Part shown: in pieces, positions 60,431 through 64,000 of the stretch
Layout: the number at the start of each line of letters is the position of its first letter
Position numbering within the stretch: position 1 is the stretch's first letter
From: Amaranthus tricolor
Lineage: Eukaryota > Streptophyta > Magnoliopsida > Caryophyllales > Amaranthaceae
Direction of reading: 5' to 3'
DNA: 64,000 bases
NCBI RefSeq assembly: GCF_026212465.1
Contig: NC_080053.1
Location: 12,960,631 to 13,024,630 of the forward strand
The notes under the pieces: model-generated
Databases searched by the model: none
What the model was told of the DNA's origin: nothing
The model's input: the letters and a program-made list of their open reading frames with translations, nothing else
Made by a program: the position numbers and the translations under genes

Positions 60431-60953
60431 TTTTTTTTCTTTAAATATTTATATAATATAAAAATACTATAATATTGCGGACGTACCTTTGATGATTACT
60501 TGATTATTAGCCAAATTCATTGCTTGTCAAGTTGTCATCGTTATTAAAATATTTACTAAAAAGAATGAAAAAAATAAATTAATAAGAAACGAATCAATGA
60601 TAATATCGATAAAGATGATTAATAAAAAAAGAGGGAGAAAATGGACTTGAACCTAGTACCCAAAGGAATACTAAGCTGCCTACGTATCCCGAAGGAATTA
60701 AAGCCCACGTAGTTCTTTGTCATACCTTTTATTTTTGGTTGTTGAATGTTGATTTATTGTTGTCCGATTGATCCTATTCGTCTTCGTCATCATCATCTAG
60801 TTGGTTAGATGATTTCGCTGACTCTCCTCCTGACGATGATGTAGATGTATCCATCATCATCCATGGATCATCATCATCATCTTGATCATCTTCATTCCTT
60901 AGTCCTTGTGTTCGAATCTCCGCTTGATCCCAATCTTTCTTGCAAACACATAT

Positions 60954-62775
60954 TTAAATACTATGTGGAGAAGGACGAGATCTCTTTTCGTCTAAAACTC
61001 TTCTACCTGCACTAAAAGCAGACTTCGACGCAATTGTAGAAGCAGGAATTGCAAGGATATCCTTTGCAATTCTCGATAATATGGAAAATTTTACAGATTT
61101 TTCTTTCCACCACTCTAAAATATCATAGCTACATTGGTCAATTTCAAAGTGGTGTTTAAGATAACTATCTAATTCTAAATATGAAGTGGAGGATGAAGAA
61201 GAAGATGATCCTACAAAACTATCATCTTGGCTCATTATATTAACTATTACGGAATTATAATAAGAGGGACGTGCCGAAACGCTTGCACGCCTAGACGTAT
61301 CGCGTTTTGGGTTATATACACTAGCATAATAATCATAAAGTTCTGCTAAAAGTATTTTACAACTTCCAACATAATTATGTACATCACTAGGCGGGCGATC
61401 TAATGATTGGTAGTAAAATCCAATTACTTTCATAAGGACTTCTATTTTAAAACATGGGTCTAAAATGGTTGCAATTCCATAAATATAAGGAAAATTGGTA
61501 AAATATACCTTCCATTTATCCATCATATCTGCAAGAATCGGCTTTAAATATGGGTTAGTATCATCATGCGTATGTTTAAGAAGATGATAAAAAATAGTAA
61601 TACACTCACTTATTACTAAGTGGACGTTCGGTTCATAAACATATGAAAAAATCTTAGTTGCGTGGTCATACGCTTCTAATATTTTATGTACACCTATAGG
61701 TAGTTCCCATGTGTCATCAATTATATAGCTATCTGTACACTCACTATACAGTTGTGTTATAACTGGACGATAAGCAATCGCTTTTCTTAATAAATCGTTG
61801 GTTGAGCCCCAACGTGTAGGAGTATCTAATGACCAATACACTTTTTAAAGTTGATATTGGTCACATAATTGCTTATATCGTCTCTTTATCTTTCCAATTC
61901 TAAGCCACTTCACTATGTCTCTAATTGGATCTAATAAATCGCTTAATTGTTTTATACCTTCTTGGCAAGATAAGTTAACTATATGAGCACAGCAACGTAT
62001 GTGTAATAAGTTACCCCCAAGGATAAAACTAAAAGCAGGCTCGTTATACAAAAGTTCCATACATTTAATGTTAGCGGTTGCATTATCGGTAGAACAACAA
62101 AATATCTTATCTAATAAGTTCCATTCTCTACATATCTCTACTACTCTATATTTCTAGCATTGTCTCAAATTTGACTTTCACAAATTTGACAAGTGCATAA
62201 GAAAACATCTGAATTGTCGGTTGGTTCTTTTGTAAAATACGACCACACATGTGAAACAACTCTACCACTAGGAGGTGGCATTGCCGGAAAAGGTTGTCTT
62301 ACTGGTTCATCTTCATCTAAATTTAAATATAAAGACATACTCAGATATATACCACAATATATAAATAAATAATAGTTTAAAATTTAATCAATTTGAAGAA
62401 TAAAATTATAAAAGTAACCGATAGTTTGGAAATTGACTCGTTTACCACGAGCTTGTCTTTGTTGTTGTTGTTGTAGTTGTTCTTCATGTGATCTTGTTGA
62501 TGACTGTCGAGAATTATGTATCCCAATAGGGGTCGTTGGTTCCTCTTTTTATTCTTCTTCTTCATCAATTTGTATTTCTCTTTCCACTTCTTCTGCATAA
62601 TTGTGTAATTCTTGGTCGTACCCTTCTGGATAATTTGGTTCATAATTATAATTACTAAACGAAGGTGTTGTTGATACTGACGGAGTTGAAGTGGCCTTTC
62701 TTTTGGAGCTAGAACCTCCCAATGATTTTGCCACTTTAGTAACTTTTTTAGAGGCTTTTTAAAAAAAGAAGACAT
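60954..62775 (-). pseudogene. hAT transposase, RICESLEEPER-like, internally deleted
   Basis: The N-terminus (62775-62560) starts MSSFF and continues, in a shifted frame, through a Ser/Thr-rich stretch (KRKATSTPSVSTTPSF) to an acidic tail. A BED-like finger follows near 62290-62170 (VWSYFTKEPT, then CTCQICESQI). Next is a jump to the post-catalytic region (62060-61845: GNLLHIRCCAHIVNLSCQEG), then 61841-60954 with LDTPTRWGSTNDLL, ATILDPCFK and the hAT dimerisation motif (EWWKEKSVKFSILSRIAKDILAIPAST, then SAFSAGRRVLDEKRSRPSP). The conserved region between BED finger and RCCAHIVNL is mostly missing, and a stop at 61843-61845 splits the rest. Confidence 0.85.
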
Positions 62776-63042
62776 GATAATATTGAAATAATAATAATAG
62801 AATTAAAAAATTAATAAATAACTAATTAATAGACTAATTATGTAATTAACTAAATTAAGAAATAATTAAAAAACTAATTATGTAATTAAGAGAATAATTG
62901 CGTAATTAAGTAATTAAGTAGAGAGAGTAAGTAGAAAGAGTAGGAGAAGAGATGAGTTGTGAATGAAAATGATTGAAAGTGATGGGTATTTCTAGAGAAA
63001 ATGGCAACGGCTAGAAACGGCTAGTTAACGGCTAGTTTTCAC

Positions 63043-63310
63043 GGTTCCGATTCCATGGAACCGCTGGGCCGGTTCACTCGGACCGGTCTCGGTTCCGGTT
63101 CCATGGAACCGTTGGACCGATTCACCCGGACCGGTTCCGGTTCCAACCCGCGGTTCTTAGGTTCGGTTCATGTAGTTTTTTTCCGGCGGTTTCACGGTTC
63201 CGGCAACTTTTTTTCAGGCGGTTTCACGGTTCCGCGGTTCGGGCCAGTTCGAAACCTGTTGCGAACAGTTCCGGTTCCAGATCCGGTTCCAAGTGGTTCG
63301 GTTCCGGGTA
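63043..63310. repeat. hAT subterminal GGTTCC repeats (right end)
   Basis: Counterpart of 60266-60430. It carries GGTTCC and GGAACC motifs with CGGACCGGTT variants, leading into the terminus CGTGGCCATCCCTA. Confidence 0.85.
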
Positions 63311-63340
63311 ACCCGCCCCGTGGCCATCCCTAAACATAGT

Positions 63341-64000
63341 TTTTTTCCATTCTTGGGCCAAGCATCTCTGCAGGAAAGTATTATAATACCCTAAGAAGAA
63401 TGTTCTAGGATCTAAACAGTTAAGGCTTTTAATCCTTTGGGTCAACACATTTCAAGATAGTCATTTTATACCCTAAAGCAGTTGTTCTAGATCCCAAATA
63501 GACACACATGGTGCCTAATGTCCTGCACCTCTAAAATAGCAAAGTCCCTGAGGCTAATAAGTGTGCAGTAAGGGGGTAAGGGCAGGGACAAGTTTACATA
63601 TTTTTGACTGAAAAGGATAGATCCTCATACAACCTCTTTAGGTTATGGGCTATACTTTCTTATTTTAACTAAATTACCTTCTTAGAGAGATTGAAATCAA
63701 TCCTTTAGCATTGCTCCCAAAGCACATAAACTAGGGACATGTACAGAGACAAACCAGGAAAACAAAAAAGAGATAAACACAAAATTACTAGTCATTGATG
63801 GTCAAAATAGTTTCATATACAAGAAGAATATTTATACAAGCACCAGAAGCTATACGAAGGGAACTACAAAAGCAAATAATGCCTACGAAGGAGGAGGAGT
63901 GGTAGACGCTGACCCTTGCCCCAGGGTAGCTTCATCTGGGAGCAGAAGAAAAGGATATGATTTTCAAAGGAGTCTAACCTGTTAAAGCCTTTTAGGGGCC
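63341..64000 (+). other. Continuation of the Tat/Ogre-like 3' region
   Basis: Non-coding. The first 170 bases continue the diverged repeats seen before the hAT insertion. The rest is unique, and no second LTR is reached before the window ends. Confidence 0.55.

Larger units (their letters stand above)
60244..63332 (-). mobile_element. Internally deleted hAT transposon (TSD AACATAGT)
   Basis: 3089 bp bounded by TAGGCATGGCCAC on the left and the inverse of TAGGGATGGCCAC on the right, flanked by AACATAGT at 60236-60243 and 63333-63340. It holds a RICESLEEPER-type transposase pseudogene on the minus strand (62775 to 60954) lacking its middle part. Both ends carry dense GGTTCC/GGAACC subterminal repeats. 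It interrupts the 3' repeat region of the Tat/Ogre-like element. Confidence 0.9.
51760..64000 (+). mobile_element. Tat/Ogre-like Ty3/gypsy retrotransposon, 5' LTR truncated, runs past the window end
   Basis: A short LTR tail (about 51760-51828, with AATAAAACG), then a TTGGCGCTAGAACGAGGG primer site, gag, protease, RT, RNase H, an additional plant-type RNase H, integrase pieces and a long repeat-bearing 3' region, all on the plus strand. The extra RNase H domain after the normal one and the long 3' untranslated part are marks of the Tat/Ogre lineage. It is interrupted by at least three insertions (56744-57487, about 57784-59060 and 60244-63332). Confidence 0.8.

Overview
The window is nuclear DNA of a flowering plant, most probably a eudicot; I cannot name the genus. 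The evidence is one plant-type gene with 24 GT-AG exons, AT-rich introns, plant lineages of LTR retrotransposons (Athila-like, chromovirus, Tat/Ogre-like, copia), and CACTA, hAT and Mutator-type DNA transposons. I saw no rRNA, tRNA or bacterial operon features. The only host gene I can support is a full-size PDR-type ABCG transporter at 25494-40136 (+), most similar to Arabidopsis ABCG32/PEC1, a plasma-membrane exporter of cuticle precursors. Its 24 exons join in phase to about 1425 codons, except for one missing base in a T-run of exon 1 that creates an early stop.

Layout. 1-22662 is interpreted as one large CACTA (En/Spm) element whose 5' end lies outside the window. It carries a TNP2 transposase pseudogene (1-5415), a second gene of the Transposase_24 type (8830-21610) and 3' subterminal repeats ending in a TAGTG terminus at 22662. 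Three elements lie inside it: a hAT transposon (219-3799, 8-bp target duplication) that also holds a PPR-like gene fragment; a truncated Athila-like retrotransposon (5416-7823); and a Ty3/gypsy chromovirus (8974-20258, 5-bp duplication) whose 5' LTR holds a second, non-autonomous CACTA element (9259-12090, 3-bp duplication). 22663-25493 is AT-rich intergenic DNA with a (TA)n tract. 25494-40136 is the ABCG gene; its 6.8-kb first intron holds three related MITEs, a 470-bp Mutator-like foldback element and an LTR-like stretch.

40822-48371 is a complete but degenerate copia element on the minus strand (TSD TGATT). Its 3' LTR is split by an Athila-type solo LTR (41417-43337, TSD TCATG) of the same family as the copy at 5969-7823. 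48480-51780 is a decayed plus-strand copia element containing a 230-bp miniature CACTA (51146-51375, TSD TAT) of the same family as the 2.8-kb copy. 51760-64000 is a decayed Tat/Ogre-like element whose integrase region is interrupted by a solo LTR (56744-57487, TSD AAATC) and by another LTR-like block (about 57784-59060). Its long 3' region is interrupted by an internally deleted hAT element (60244-63332, TSD AACATAGT).

Nearly everything outside the ABCG gene is therefore nested, mutated transposable elements. The junctions are readable enough to order many insertions. No new enzymatic system is evident. The most unusual items are the PPR fragment inside the hAT element, a perfect 38-bp-arm hairpin in the CACTA subterminal region, an extra ORF before gag in the chromovirus, and a GCTCGACC-type motif shared by two unrelated LTR families.
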